A stretch of DNA of 64,000 bases. Source: Dyadobacter sp. MSC1_007. Lineage in GTDB: Bacteria; Bacteroidota; Bacteroidia; Cytophagales; Spirosomataceae. The translations under genes and the position numbers were made by a program. Where the stretch lies: contig NZ_JAMOZL010000009.1 in the NCBI RefSeq assembly GCF_023667495.1, positions 315,725-379,724 on the forward strand. The letters run 5' to 3'. Under the pieces are notes generated by a model, which saw only the letters and a list, made by a program, of their open reading frames with translations, ran no database searches and had not been told where the DNA came from. Positions 17,744 through 26,731 of this stretch are shown one piece after another. Positions within the stretch are counted from its first letter, which is position 1, and every line of letters begins with the position of its first letter.

Positions 17744-18160
17744 ATGATAAATGCGCTTACCAATGCTCAACTGTTTCATAAGATATCAGCGCTCCTTACC
17801 GGTTTTAGCGAGGCTGAAATTATGGCAACAGGAATGCTCGAGGCCTACTATAACACGGTCCTTGCGAATTCCGAGGGAGATGATGTTGAATATTTCTTCC
17901 TGAACGTCGAACAAATCCTCTACGAAAAGGAGGAGTCCCGGGAGTCCGCGATTGCGATGCAGCTGATGCCCAACTCCTCTTACAGTGGTTTAGCCAGAAA
18001 CATCATTATCCTCTGGTATACAGGTAACTGGGGCAATAACCCCGTGTCGTCTGCGGCCTACATACAGGGGCTTATGTGGGATAGCGGTTACACGCACCCA
18101 CCAGGAGCTAAGCAACCGGGCTACGGCTCCTGGGCCAATGTTCCTATTTCAGCACGATAA
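17744..18160 (+). CDS. Small subunit of GMC/sorbitol-type dehydrogenase
   Basis: 138 residues. The pattern FHKISALLTGFSEAEI, then ARNIIILWYTGNWG, then YIQGLMWDSGYTHPPG and a closing PGYGSWANVP matches the small (gamma) subunits of membrane-bound FAD-dependent sorbitol, fructose and glucose dehydrogenases. Those normally carry a twin-arginine signal that exports the pair. Here the protein begins directly with the mature domain, so the complex should stay in the cytosol. It is followed 24 bases later by the large subunit, as in known operons. Confidence 0.78.
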   Translation: MINALTNAQLFHKISALLTGFSEAEIMATGMLEAYYNTVLANSEGDDVEYFFLNVEQILYEKEESRESAIAMQLMPNSSYSGLARNIIILWYTGNWGNNPVSSAAYIQGLMWDSGYTHPPGAKQPGYGSWANVPISAR

Positions 18161-18184
18161 ATTTACCGGTAAACCTCTATACGG

Positions 18185-20089
18185 ATGGAAAACAACGATT
18201 ACGACGTGGTAATTGTCGGCTCCGGCATTGCCGGGTCAATTGTGGCCAAATTACTCACCAACGCAGGTAAAAAAGTATTAATCCTCGAAGCGGGACTGCA
18301 AGCCGGGATTGCCATGGACCCCGAAGGGGCCTTTAAAACCTACGAAGGGTATCTCAACACTTTTTACAATGCGCCCGCAAAAGTCCCCAATTCTCCTTAT
18401 CCCAACATCAAGGACGCACCTTCGATCGATGTGCTGGATCTGGAAGTGATGAAGAAAGACCAGCCGCTCACCAAGGGATACCTCGTCCAGATGGGGCCGA
18501 TACCCTTTGCCAGCGACTGTGCGCGGACGCCCGGCGGCACGACATTGCACTGGCTGGGAACTACCCTGCGAATGTTGCCGAACGACTTTAAAATGAAGAC
18601 GAAATACGGAGTTGGTGTGGATTGGCCCATCGAATACGAAGATATGGGGCGCTACTATGAGATGGCTGAAAATGAAATCGGCGTATCGGGGTCTGTGGAG
18701 GACCAGCAATATCCAATTGAGCAAAAGAGCATTTTCCAGGAAGGATACAGTTACCCCATGAAGGCGATACCAACCAGTTATCTGGACGGGGTGATGACCA
18801 GAAAAATCGCTAAAAAAAATAAAGTAGTTTTGAACCAAAAGTCCTATGAACTTTATTGCATCAGCACTCCGCAAGGACGGAATTCTATCCCTAACCCCGA
18901 GTACAAAATTACAGGGGTAAGGTGGAATTCAGGAAAAAAGGAGTTGGAGTTCACAAGGACGGACGAGCTGGCAAGCTATGAACCGGTAGGATCCAATTGG
19001 GACCCGTACACCGGACAGCGTTGCGAAGGCAATGCAAGCTGTGTGCCCATATGCCCGGTGCAAGCCAAGTATAATGCCCTGAAAACCCTCAGAAAATCCG
19101 ATAAATCGAATCTGACCATCAAAACACAGTCGGTTGCTTCCAGGCTATTGATCAACGAGAAGTCAAATTGGATTTCAGGTATTGAATATAAGCATTATAA
19201 AAATGGTGATTCCTTTGAATATGAGACCCATGTGGCCAAAGGCACTATTTATGTAATGGCGGCGAGCGCGATTGAAAACGCCAAACTGCTGCTTGCATCT
19301 GGCGCTGCCAATAGCAGCGACCAGGTAGGAAGGAACCTGATGGACCATATGACGGTACTCTCCTGGGGGTTGACCGATGAGCCCATCTATCCTTATCGCG
19401 GACCGGGTTCTACCACTAATATCCCGACTTTCCGGGACGGTGAATTCCGGAAAGATCATGCGGCGTGGATATCGCCCCTGGATAACTGGGGTTGGTCGTG
19501 GCCCGTATTTTCTCCCGGCTCGGACGTCATCAATGCGGTTGTAAGCGGCATGTTCGGTAAAAAACTGCGTGAAAAGATGAAGGACATGATCACGCGTCAG
19601 CTTCTGGTCCATTTTGAATGCGAGCAAGCGCCCGATCCCGAGAATCGGGTCACCATTAGCCCTAAGTACAAAGACCATATCGGTAATTACCGCCCTGTGA
19701 TCCATTATCACGCGACCGAATATATGCTGAAAGCATTCGAGGCATCCAAGATCGTTTCCGACCAGCTGTTCAGCCAATGTGATGTGCAGGACTTTACAGT
19801 TTATGACCCGAATTCCAATCCGGATTACGTCACGTATAAAGGTAAAGGTTACCGGTTTGACGGTGCCGGCCATATTGTCGGTACGCACCGCATGGGATTC
19901 AGTCCTGATGACTCTGTCGTAAATGCAGATATGCGAACGTGGGATCATGAAAACCTTTTCCTGGTGGGTTGCGGGAACATGCCCACGCTGGGCACCTCAA
20001 ACCCAACCCTGACCATGTCAGCGCTCACTTTCAAAGCAGCCGAGGCCATTCTCAAACAACTTGAACAATCACCGAATTATGGAAAATAA
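18185..20089 (+). CDS. GMC oxidoreductase with [3Fe-4S] motif (dehydrogenase large subunit)
   Basis: 634-residue flavoprotein. It has an FAD-binding GSGIAGSIVAKLL at residues 11-23, an acidic strand end ILEAG, and the GMC C-terminal GTHRMG followed by ADMRTWDHENLFLVG and GTSNPTLTMSAL. Around residue 280 it carries Cys280-x5-Cys286-x3-Cys290 (RCEGNASCVPICPVQ), exactly the spacing of the [3Fe-4S] site in Burkholderia FAD-glucose dehydrogenase and fructose dehydrogenase. No cytochrome c subunit is encoded nearby, so its electron acceptor is not the usual one. The substrate is unknown: a sugar, an alcohol or a pathway intermediate. The ATG of the next gene overlaps its stop by 11 bases. Confidence 0.9.
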   Translation: MENNDYDVVIVGSGIAGSIVAKLLTNAGKKVLILEAGLQAGIAMDPEGAFKTYEGYLNTFYNAPAKVPNSPYPNIKDAPSIDVLDLEVMKKDQPLTKGYLVQMGPIPFASDCARTPGGTTLHWLGTTLRMLPNDFKMKTKYGVGVDWPIEYEDMGRYYEMAENEIGVSGSVEDQQYPIEQKSIFQEGYSYPMKAIPTSYLDGVMTRKIAKKNKVVLNQKSYELYCISTPQGRNSIPNPEYKITGVRWNSGKKELEFTRTDELASYEPVGSNWDPYTGQRCEGNASCVPICPVQAKYNALKTLRKSDKSNLTIKTQSVASRLLINEKSNWISGIEYKHYKNGDSFEYETHVAKGTIYVMAASAIENAKLLLASGAANSSDQVGRNLMDHMTVLSWGLTDEPIYPYRGPGSTTNIPTFRDGEFRKDHAAWISPLDNWGWSWPVFSPGSDVINAVVSGMFGKKLREKMKDMITRQLLVHFECEQAPDPENRVTISPKYKDHIGNYRPVIHYHATEYMLKAFEASKIVSDQLFSQCDVQDFTVYDPNSNPDYVTYKGKGYRFDGAGHIVGTHRMGFSPDDSVVNADMRTWDHENLFLVGCGNMPTLGTSNPTLTMSALTFKAAEAILKQLEQSPNYGK

Positions 20090-21305
20090 AATATTTCAAA
20101 AGAATAACCCTAAGCGTCAAAAACTGATTAAACCGCTTCCTGGGACAAAGGAGGCGGAGAGCGATATCCATGGACTGGTCGAAGAGATAAATTTCAGGGG
20201 TGTTGGTGCGCGACCTGAAATGGCGCAGGCGGATGTGGAAACCTATGTCAAAAATCTGGACCATCTGAAGGAATGCCTTCTGACGGCGTTGCAGCTCGAA
20301 CTTTCCACAATACCACCATACTTGTGTGGACTTTACACGATCAAAGAAGGCAGTAACCGGCAGGCGGGTAATCTGATCAGAAGCGTGGTGGTAGAGGAAA
20401 TGCTGCATATGGTCCTTGTGGCGAACATTCTGAACGCTATTACCGATCCGAAAACGATCGAAGCAGGGCAGAAGCTCTTTAATGTAAAGGAAATCATACC
20501 CGATTACCCTACACCCTTACCGGGGAATATTGTACCGGAAGTCCCGAAAGGTGAGCCCGCTTTTAAAGTGCAGCTTTTAAAATTTTCCAGGGAAGCCCTT
20601 GATGTGTTCACGACGATCGAAAAGCCTTCGGCTCCCAATGCCCCACTTGATGATCCGCATACTTTTGACAGTATCGGGCAATTTTATCAGGCGATACGAT
20701 TTGGCTTAAAGCGCCTCAATGATGAAACGCCAGGCGGTATTTTCAAGGGGGATCCAAAGCGGCAGGTAACACCGGATCACTATTATGGAAGCGGAGGAAA
20801 GATCATCAAGGTGGAATGTTACGAGGATGCAGAGGAGGCCATCGGTGAAATCGTCGGACAGGGAGAGGGGATAGACGGGACCATTACTACCGAGCAGGTA
20901 ATGTTCGGCGAAGGTATCGAGTATGCGCATTACTTCAAATTTCAGGAGATTAACTTCGGGCGCATGTACAGTGCAAATGATACCAATTTCAAAATGCCGG
21001 TGAAAAGCGTTCCTACTGGCGCCCAGTTTGATGTGAGCTGGTCGTCGGTGTACAATATGAAGGCAAATCCTAAAATGAAGGATTACGAAGATGACCCCGC
21101 ATTGATGGAGAAAGCCATTGATTTCAATAAAACGTACGTGATGTTGCTCAATAATATCAACGACGCGGTGAGTGGTGAGCCGGAGCTGCTCATCAAAGGG
21201 ATTACGGTCATGTACGATCTGAAATACAAGGCGCTGGAATTGCTGAATATGCCGTTGGGCAACGGAGAATGTGCCGGGCCAACTTTTGAATATGTGGAGC
21301 TGTAA
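20079..21305 (+). CDS. VioB-type ferritin-like protein
   Basis: 408 residues from the ATG at 20079. An upstream TTG at 20061 is possible but less likely. Residues about 50-115 show the ferritin-like four-helix pattern shared with the C-terminal half of VioB, the iminophenyl-pyruvate dimer synthase of violacein formation: LLTALQLELSTIPPYLCGLY, then NLIRSVVVEEMLHMVLVANI. The E in LELST and the EExxH set are the expected metal ligands. The remainder, including GSGGKIIKVECYEDAEEAIG and a long C-terminal helix, matches the same family. VioB itself is about 1000 residues, and this protein has only the ferritin-like part. It overlaps the GMC gene by 11 bases, so the two are translationally coupled. 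Confidence 0.8.
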   Translation: MENKIFQKNNPKRQKLIKPLPGTKEAESDIHGLVEEINFRGVGARPEMAQADVETYVKNLDHLKECLLTALQLELSTIPPYLCGLYTIKEGSNRQAGNLIRSVVVEEMLHMVLVANILNAITDPKTIEAGQKLFNVKEIIPDYPTPLPGNIVPEVPKGEPAFKVQLLKFSREALDVFTTIEKPSAPNAPLDDPHTFDSIGQFYQAIRFGLKRLNDETPGGIFKGDPKRQVTPDHYYGSGGKIIKVECYEDAEEAIGEIVGQGEGIDGTITTEQVMFGEGIEYAHYFKFQEINFGRMYSANDTNFKMPVKSVPTGAQFDVSWSSVYNMKANPKMKDYEDDPALMEKAIDFNKTYVMLLNNINDAVSGEPELLIKGITVMYDLKYKALELLNMPLGNGECAGPTFEYVEL

Positions 21306-21345
21306 GTTTTGTCAAAACATCCTCTTAGTCTAAACTCTATCAAGT

Positions 21346-21708
21346 ATGTATCCCTTAATTGCAAAATGGACGATCCTTCCGGGGAATGAAGAAAAGGTGT
21401 GCGAAGCTTTAAAAAAACTTGCGGCTGATGTAAAGGAAAATGAACCCGGGACATTGCTGTACATGGTTCATATTCCAAATTTCAATGAAAAAAGCCTGCC
21501 CACACCACCGGCCGGCGAAGTGGTCTTTTTTGAAATTTATCAGGATCAGAACGCTTTCTTCGACCATTTGAATGGGGTAATATTCAAAAATTTTGTCAGC
21601 GAATACGGCAGCCTTTTTTTAAGCGATTTCAGTGCGGTTCCGCAAGTTTTCATGACCACTGAAGTACTGACTTCCGTGGGCGGGTTCGCGCGTGCTGCTT
21701 TGCAATAA
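21346..21708 (+). CDS. Antibiotic biosynthesis monooxygenase (ABM) domain protein
   Basis: 120 residues. A single dimeric alpha-beta barrel: the pattern KWTILPGNEEKVCEALKKL, EPGTLLYMVHIPN, then FFEIYQDQNAFFDHLNG is the ABM/quinol-monooxygenase form, in which cofactor-free oxygenation or a chaperone role is common. The C-terminal tail (FMTTEVLTSVGGFARAA) is longer than in most ABM proteins. It lies 40 bases behind the ferritin-like gene. Its presence with Dabb and flavin enzymes points to an oxidative tailoring step. Confidence 0.8.
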   Translation: MYPLIAKWTILPGNEEKVCEALKKLAADVKENEPGTLLYMVHIPNFNEKSLPTPPAGEVVFFEIYQDQNAFFDHLNGVIFKNFVSEYGSLFLSDFSAVPQVFMTTEVLTSVGGFARAALQ

Positions 21709-21785
21709 GGCGGGTTGGTCGATGAATGCCGGCTTATCCCCGGTAGTTTTCTTATGTCTTTAAGCAATCAATAAAACATCAAACT

Positions 21786-22817
21786 ATGGCGAAGATTAAA
21801 AATAATCCGTTGGCCTCATTGAGCCTGTCGGGATTGGGCAGTATTGAAGAACAGTCCGTAGAGAAAGGGCAAAAATTGGTTGCAAGGGCTGAGGTCGCCG
21901 TTTCGGCTCCGTCGCTTGGACCTCTGGCAAAACTTCCGGGTACCTGGGTAGGAACAGGGTTCAACCTGATCGAGATTCCCAATATGAACCAGGCCAAGCC
22001 CGGACCTCCACCGGTCGACAAGTTCAAGATTATTCTGAACAACACGGCTGAAACTTTGACCTTTTCCTCCATTGACGGAGAAATCATCAACCGCGGAAAC
22101 GCGCAGGAAGATATCGCTTATCTGGGCTTGCATTACCTGCAACAGGTGAATGACGTGAATCTGCCCCAGGGTCAGAACGGCATCCACCTCGAGACCGGCC
22201 TGTTTCTCAACCTGCCCGCCGGCACAGATCCGCAGGTGAAGGAAAGCGTAGCCCGGCTCGGGTCGATTCCTCATGGCGATTCGCTGCTGGCACAGGGTAG
22301 TTTCTTTACAGTTAAGGGCAGCCCTCAATTTGACGTACCTCCGGCTGATCCGACCCCGTTTTTTATTGTCAATGGCAAGCGGGTCAATGATACGAACCCA
22401 GACTACCTGCGTTTGCTAAACGATGCGGTTGCTCCCGCCGGGATTTCCAAGGATGTGATCATGAACCCGAACAATCTGCTCATAGAGGCGATTAAGGGGC
22501 AGAATATCATTGAAACCATCGTGATACTACTCGATGCGAATCCCATTGACGGTGTTTGCAATCCGGGCGCAACTTCACCAACTGGCGGCATTACCAATAT
22601 CCCCTTTATCAATGTCAATGCCAATGCGACCAGCCTGACCGCAATCTTCTGGATCGAAACGGTGCAGAACCCCGATGGGTCTACGTTTTTGCAATTGCAA
22701 TACACGCAAACCGTCATTCTCGACTTCCCTGTGTTCGGCCCGCCGCCCGCAAATCCGGTCGTACCTATTAACTGGCCGCACATTTCTGTTGCCACGCTGA
22801 GGCTAAAAGAAAACTGA
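21786..22817 (+). CDS. Heme-binding beta-barrel family protein
   Basis: 343 residues. The pattern LAKLPGTWVGTGFNLIEIP, LHYLQQVNDV, then IPHGDSLLAQG, ITNIPFINVNANATSLTAIF, LQYTQTVILDFP and a closing INWPHISVATL matches a widespread family annotated as heme-binding protein and related to nitrobindin-like barrels. That assignment is from family memory, and the heme ligand cannot be pointed out. No signal peptide. It lies between the ABM and Dabb genes, so in this operon it may handle peroxide, NO or a hydrophobic intermediate. Confidence 0.65.
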   Translation: MAKIKNNPLASLSLSGLGSIEEQSVEKGQKLVARAEVAVSAPSLGPLAKLPGTWVGTGFNLIEIPNMNQAKPGPPPVDKFKIILNNTAETLTFSSIDGEIINRGNAQEDIAYLGLHYLQQVNDVNLPQGQNGIHLETGLFLNLPAGTDPQVKESVARLGSIPHGDSLLAQGSFFTVKGSPQFDVPPADPTPFFIVNGKRVNDTNPDYLRLLNDAVAPAGISKDVIMNPNNLLIEAIKGQNIIETIVILLDANPIDGVCNPGATSPTGGITNIPFINVNANATSLTAIFWIETVQNPDGSTFLQLQYTQTVILDFPVFGPPPANPVVPINWPHISVATLRLKEN

Positions 22818-22840
22818 TCCAACACCAGATAATCAAACCT

Positions 22841-23572
22841 ATGGCAAATGTTAAGCCGGTGCTGATGCACAGTACCTATTTTAATCTGGGCGCCAATAAC
22901 ACCCCGGATGTAGCCGAGGCCTACATGGCCGAAGCAAGGGAATACCTTTCCAGCTCGAAAGGGATGGTTTCTTTCTGGATTGGACAAAAGGCCGCGGATA
23001 TGACAAGGCCCGAGAATGACCTGGCGTATGATATCGCAATGCATCAGGTGTTTAGGGATGAGGATGCGTTCAATCTCTATAATGGAAGCGATCCAAGGCA
23101 CGACCAGTTTGTTGCGGACGTGAACCGATGGGCGCCCAGCACGACCCGGCGCGTCATGGATGGTAACCTGACTAACCTTATCATTGGCGGCAATGTATCG
23201 ACGGCGCAGGCGATTGGCCCGGACAGGAATTTTCCGCAGAGCGTGTTTCACAGCCTTTACTTTTCATTGACGGACAAATCTCCTGACAACATTGAGAAAT
23301 TCACGGGTATCTGCGTACAGTATCTCTCTCGCCATCCCGGTATCGAGTTATTCGCAACTGGCGGCCTGACCGATATTAAAAGGGACGTTTCGGTGCGGAA
23401 TTTCGATGTGGCTGTCAATATTATTTATGATAGCAAAAAAGCATATGATGGTTATCTGCAAAGCCAGGAGCATCACGACTTTTTTCCGGCGTCCGCAGGA
23501 ATGATCGACAAGACCTACATTTTTGATTCCTACCTGAAATATCAGTCAAAAGTGTATTCACTCTCGAGATGA
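22841..23572 (+). CDS. Tandem Dabb (stress-response A/B barrel) domain protein
   Basis: 243 residues built of two Dabb units. The first is about 5-110: VLMHSTYFNLGANNTPDVAE, MVSFWIGQKA, DIAMHQVFRDEDAFNLY, DPRHDQFV. The second is about 128-240: HSLYFSLTDKSPDNIEKF, IELFATGG, DVAVNIIYDSKKAYDGYLQS, EHHDFF. Single Dabb proteins form dimers; here the two halves are fused in one chain. Dabb enzymes include polyketide and cannabinoid-precursor cyclases (olivetolic acid cyclase), so a cyclase or binding role in the pathway is possible. It lies 23 bases after the heme-binding gene. Confidence 0.75.
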   Translation: MANVKPVLMHSTYFNLGANNTPDVAEAYMAEAREYLSSSKGMVSFWIGQKAADMTRPENDLAYDIAMHQVFRDEDAFNLYNGSDPRHDQFVADVNRWAPSTTRRVMDGNLTNLIIGGNVSTAQAIGPDRNFPQSVFHSLYFSLTDKSPDNIEKFTGICVQYLSRHPGIELFATGGLTDIKRDVSVRNFDVAVNIIYDSKKAYDGYLQSQEHHDFFPASAGMIDKTYIFDSYLKYQSKVYSLSR

Positions 23573-23630
23573 CCTTCCAGTCATTTGGTTGTAACGTAAA
23601 CAAATCTCCTGTCAACGATTTATTGATATT

Positions 23631-25091
23631 ATGATCTCCACAGCAATTAATGAATTATCACGCGAATTGAGCGGCTACATCGTGCAGGCCGGGGACGCAG
23701 AATACGAAGAAGCTATTCGGATTGACAATGGCCGTATTCAGTTTAAGCCTCGCGCGATCATTTTCCCGGCCGTAATGGAAGATGTCAGGCTGGGCCTGAA
23801 ATTTGCCGTCACGCACAACCTCCCATTTTCAGTGAAAGGGGGGGGGCATAGCGCAGCAGGTTATTGCATGAATGAGGGTGGCATTGTTATGGCAATGAAG
23901 AATCTCAACAAGATCACATTCGATCCAAGGAAAGAGACCGTTACAGCACAGATGGGCGTAATCTGGTACGACGTCTATAAGTTCATGCAGGCTACCGGAA
24001 CGGGTTTGATCCCGGTAGGAGGGGGATGCCCGACCGTTGCACCTCCCGGATTCATGCTGGGTGGCGGGTATAGTTTCGTTTCCCGCTCTTATGGGATGAG
24101 CATAGATAATCTGGTCAGCTTAAAAATCATTACACCCGATGGCGAAATGAGGCGTATCGGGATAGACAGTACATCAACGGATGACATAGATCTTTTCTGG
24201 GCTTGCTGCGGTGGCGGCGGCGGGAATTTTGGTATTGTCACCGAAATGGAAATGCGGGTTAGAAAGCCCTTCAGTGAAAAAATGCTGGTAGGCCAGATCC
24301 GCTATCCGCTCGAACACGCAGAGGAAGTGCTGGGTTACTACAATGAATGGGTGGAGAGGATTCCGAACAGTATGGCGGTTTACGGCTTTATGGGAAACCA
24401 AAAAGACCTTATCGATAAGACCACCAATGTGAAAGTGCTTGGCCTGACACCTGTGTTTAACGGAGAATATGCAGAGGGAATTGATCTGCTTGAAGGCCTT
24501 TTAAAATTGAAGCCCATTAATGCGGATCTGTTCAATATGACCTTGCCGGAGTGGGAGTTTTACAATGGTTACACTACGCGCGTGGCCGGGCGTAGCTCGT
24601 ACATCCGCTCGACGATCCTTCCCAAAGGTGGTATGAACAATGATGTGGCCAAGGTAATCATTGATTCGATGAGCAATGCGCCTTCCCCAGACAGCTTCGC
24701 CGTATGGACGCTTGGAGGCGGTGCCATTGAGGATGTTGCGTCCGACACCACGGCCTATGTGCACCGGGACTGCCGTTTTGTACCTGAGATAAAATCGATC
24801 TGGGACCTGGATAAGCCGGGCGATACCCTGAGAAACGTGGAGTGGGCTTACGAGTTTTTTGAAAGACTTTCCCAGGCAGGAAATGCAACCGGCGCTTATG
24901 TCAACTACATCGATCCTTTGCAGCATGATTGGGCGAGAATGTATTACGGGGACAATTACAGTAGACTGCTGTCTATCAAGACAAAGATAGACCCCAACAA
25001 TTATTTCAATTTTCAACAAAGTGTCGGGTCACCATTCAATCCCCCCCAAAAGCTGACAGACCTGAGCCCACTGAATCGGACTCAGCTTTAA
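23631..25091 (+). CDS. BBE-type FAD-linked oxidase (bicovalent flavin)
   Basis: 486 residues. An N-terminal PCMH FAD domain (FPAVMEDVRLGLKFAV, VKGGGHSAAGYC) is followed by a substrate domain and a C-terminal BBE motif (YYGDNYSRLLSIKTKIDPNN then FNFQQSV). Two predicted covalent flavin anchors are visible: His73 in GGGHSAAG and Cys133 in GGGCPTVAPPG, 60 residues apart, as in berberine bridge enzyme and sugar oxidases. Such enzymes oxidise alcohols, sugars or C-N bonds with O2 and release H2O2. Unlike most relatives, it has no signal peptide. Last gene of the nine-gene run. Confidence 0.88.
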   Translation: MISTAINELSRELSGYIVQAGDAEYEEAIRIDNGRIQFKPRAIIFPAVMEDVRLGLKFAVTHNLPFSVKGGGHSAAGYCMNEGGIVMAMKNLNKITFDPRKETVTAQMGVIWYDVYKFMQATGTGLIPVGGGCPTVAPPGFMLGGGYSFVSRSYGMSIDNLVSLKIITPDGEMRRIGIDSTSTDDIDLFWACCGGGGGNFGIVTEMEMRVRKPFSEKMLVGQIRYPLEHAEEVLGYYNEWVERIPNSMAVYGFMGNQKDLIDKTTNVKVLGLTPVFNGEYAEGIDLLEGLLKLKPINADLFNMTLPEWEFYNGYTTRVAGRSSYIRSTILPKGGMNNDVAKVIIDSMSNAPSPDSFAVWTLGGGAIEDVASDTTAYVHRDCRFVPEIKSIWDLDKPGDTLRNVEWAYEFFERLSQAGNATGAYVNYIDPLQHDWARMYYGDNYSRLLSIKTKIDPNNYFNFQQSVGSPFNPPQKLTDLSPLNRTQL

Positions 25092-25563
25092 ATGTATATG
25101 ATAAACCAGCGTGCAAAATCAACGAAAACCTTAAAACGCTGCGGATTAGGGATGTTATCATTGATTTTGGCGGGGACATGCAGGGTGATCCCGGAATTTA
25201 TGAAGCGTTTCTCTCGGAGTACCTTGCTGGGTTGAACAATACGGTGGTTTTTAGAAAATCCCAGACCAGAGTTTTTACACTGTATATCGTGTTAACCATG
25301 GCGATAAGTATTTTATGCTAGCCAATTCTCCGGCAGCAATTATGCACACTTGAAAATAAAATACCATGTAATTACTATCTGAAATAAAATAAAGGACGGT
25401 AATAGCCAGGGATATTGTATGAAGCTCAATCAGTAACTAATCCCAGTATTGCCTCAATAAACACCGAGGGGGAGAGCCGGCTGCTTACACTAAATCTGCA
25501 AGGCATTGGTAGAACCGATAACAAAAAATACGATGGGTATTTTGTTGACGTCGATGGCAAAAG
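25092..25563. other. Region with unassigned coding remnants
   Basis: Plus-strand pieces read like old coding sequence (IRDVIIDFGGDMQGDPGIYE, then EYLAGLNNTVVF near 25140-25250; SINTEGESRLLTLNLQGIG and KKYDGYFVDVDGKSHW near 25445-25570) but are separated by stops, and I cannot assign them to a family. No terminator with a clear stem was found after the operon. Confidence 0.3.
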
Positions 25564-26361
25564 TCACTGGTTCCGATTCAGCACGCTAATAATCAACTTT
25601 TTAACAGTATCCATCTCCTCGGGCTTACTTGCAGCCGCGAAAAGTGTCAAGCTGGTAAGTGCCTCATTACTTATTAGCAGATCTCCGTCTGGGCAACGGA
25701 TTCTTTAAAACTGTCATCCTTTTCCTTGCCCGAAAACTGATGATTCGAAATCATCCCTCATAGTTCTATTACATTTTGATAGCCAGACAGTTCGGGATAC
25801 GACGCGGGACTTGTCGTCCTTCCTTTCTGGTCGAGCTGCTCATGATCGTAGTCGTTTAATAGTTCAAGACCTTTTTGCTAATTGATCAAGCCAGAGAGCG
25901 TCGGCATCTCCGATCTTTGTTTCAATTGCCCTGTTAAGAATACCGACTCCGTCTTTTAACGTTTGCATTTGCTGATCCTTTTGGCAAGTCGTTTTTCGTT
26001 GATGCCATATCCTTGGATTAAAAATAGCCTTTTAAACGTTGGGTTACCCACTGACGGAATTGAGTACCTCGTTTTGAGTTGCCCTGTAACCTACCGATAT
26101 GACAGCATCAAGATTATAGAATTTGATTGTTCTTTTGACTTGGCGTTTGCCTTCCCGTTGAACTACCGAGAAATCCTCGGAAGATGCCGCTGCTTCAAGC
26201 TCTTTTTCGTTGAAGATATTTTTTAAGTGCAATCCGATTATCGGTGTCCTTATCGAACAGATCAGACATTTGCTTTTGGCTGAGCCAGACGGTGCCCTGC
26301 TCAAATTTCACTTCGATTTGAGTTTCGCCGTCACTGCTTTTATAAATTTCTATTTGATTCG
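25564..26361 (-). pseudogene. RhuM family protein, decayed nearly full-length copy
   Basis: Read on the minus strand, family segments appear in order over about 800 bases. They are IEIYKSSDGETQIEVKFEQG and TVWLSQKQMSDLFDKDT; then in a new frame HLKNIFNEKELEAAASS and IKFYNLDAVISVGYR; then in another NSKRGTQFRQWVTQRLKGYF; then IQGYGINEKRLAKRI, KGLELLNDYDHEQLDQKGR and FESSVFGQGKG. After a gap come LLISNEALTSLTLFAAASKP and the end ISVLNRNQ, with stop at 25564-25566. At least three frameshifts are present. The Fic/Doc-like central part (about 60 residues, normally containing HPFxDGN-type sequence) is deleted between about 25750 and 25690. Confidence 0.85.
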
Positions 26362-26450
26362 GCCTCGCTTTGTTTTCTGCCGCCAGTAAGCCGGAAGAGA
26401 TGGACACCGTGAAAGAACTGGCGTTTAGTAGACAGAATAGAAATCAGTGA
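26358..26450 (+). pseudogene. RhuM family protein, C-terminal tail of another copy
   Basis: On the plus strand the codons FGLALFSAASKPEEMDTVKE, then RQNRNQ and a TGA at 26448-26450 match the end of the RhuM copy on the other strand (LTLFAAASKPEEMDTVKK and NRNQ). The match begins exactly where the 5' end of the minus-strand copy lies, so the tail of one copy is fused head-on to the start of an inverted one. The nucleotide sequences of the two tails differ, so they are separate paralogs. Confidence 0.7.
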
Positions 26451-26731
26451 TTACATTTTGTCCAGCAGATACTCGTAAGTATTGGGTGGAAATAACCGGG
26501 GAAATCATGGGGAAAATTGATAAAAAGTTAACTTTTGTTACCCATTTGTTACTTGGACAGAATTCATTAGGCGTAGGATGTTGAAAATTAGGCTTTGTAC
26601 GTTTTGTTCACTTTCTGTATCGGGAAGTGGTACTCTGTAAGCGGGTATGCAGGTTTTTGGACGTGCTTCAGCACTTGCCACCTGAGGTTCAGGCGAATGA
26701 ACCAAGATTTTTCGGTGGCGGTCGTGTGATT

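Noticed and set aside
18278..19948. Long minus-strand frames (198 and 257 codons) in the GMC gene
   Set aside because: Antisense to a gene with clear FAD and Fe-S motifs; no domain seen in them.
22403..23251. 282-codon minus-strand frame across two genes
   Set aside because: It spans the end of the heme-binding gene and the start of the Dabb gene on the opposite strand; Arg/His-rich with no motif.
25415..25708. 97-codon plus-strand frame as a gene
   Set aside because: Its second half is antisense to the RhuM tail, and there is no start context; only the first part looks like a coding remnant.
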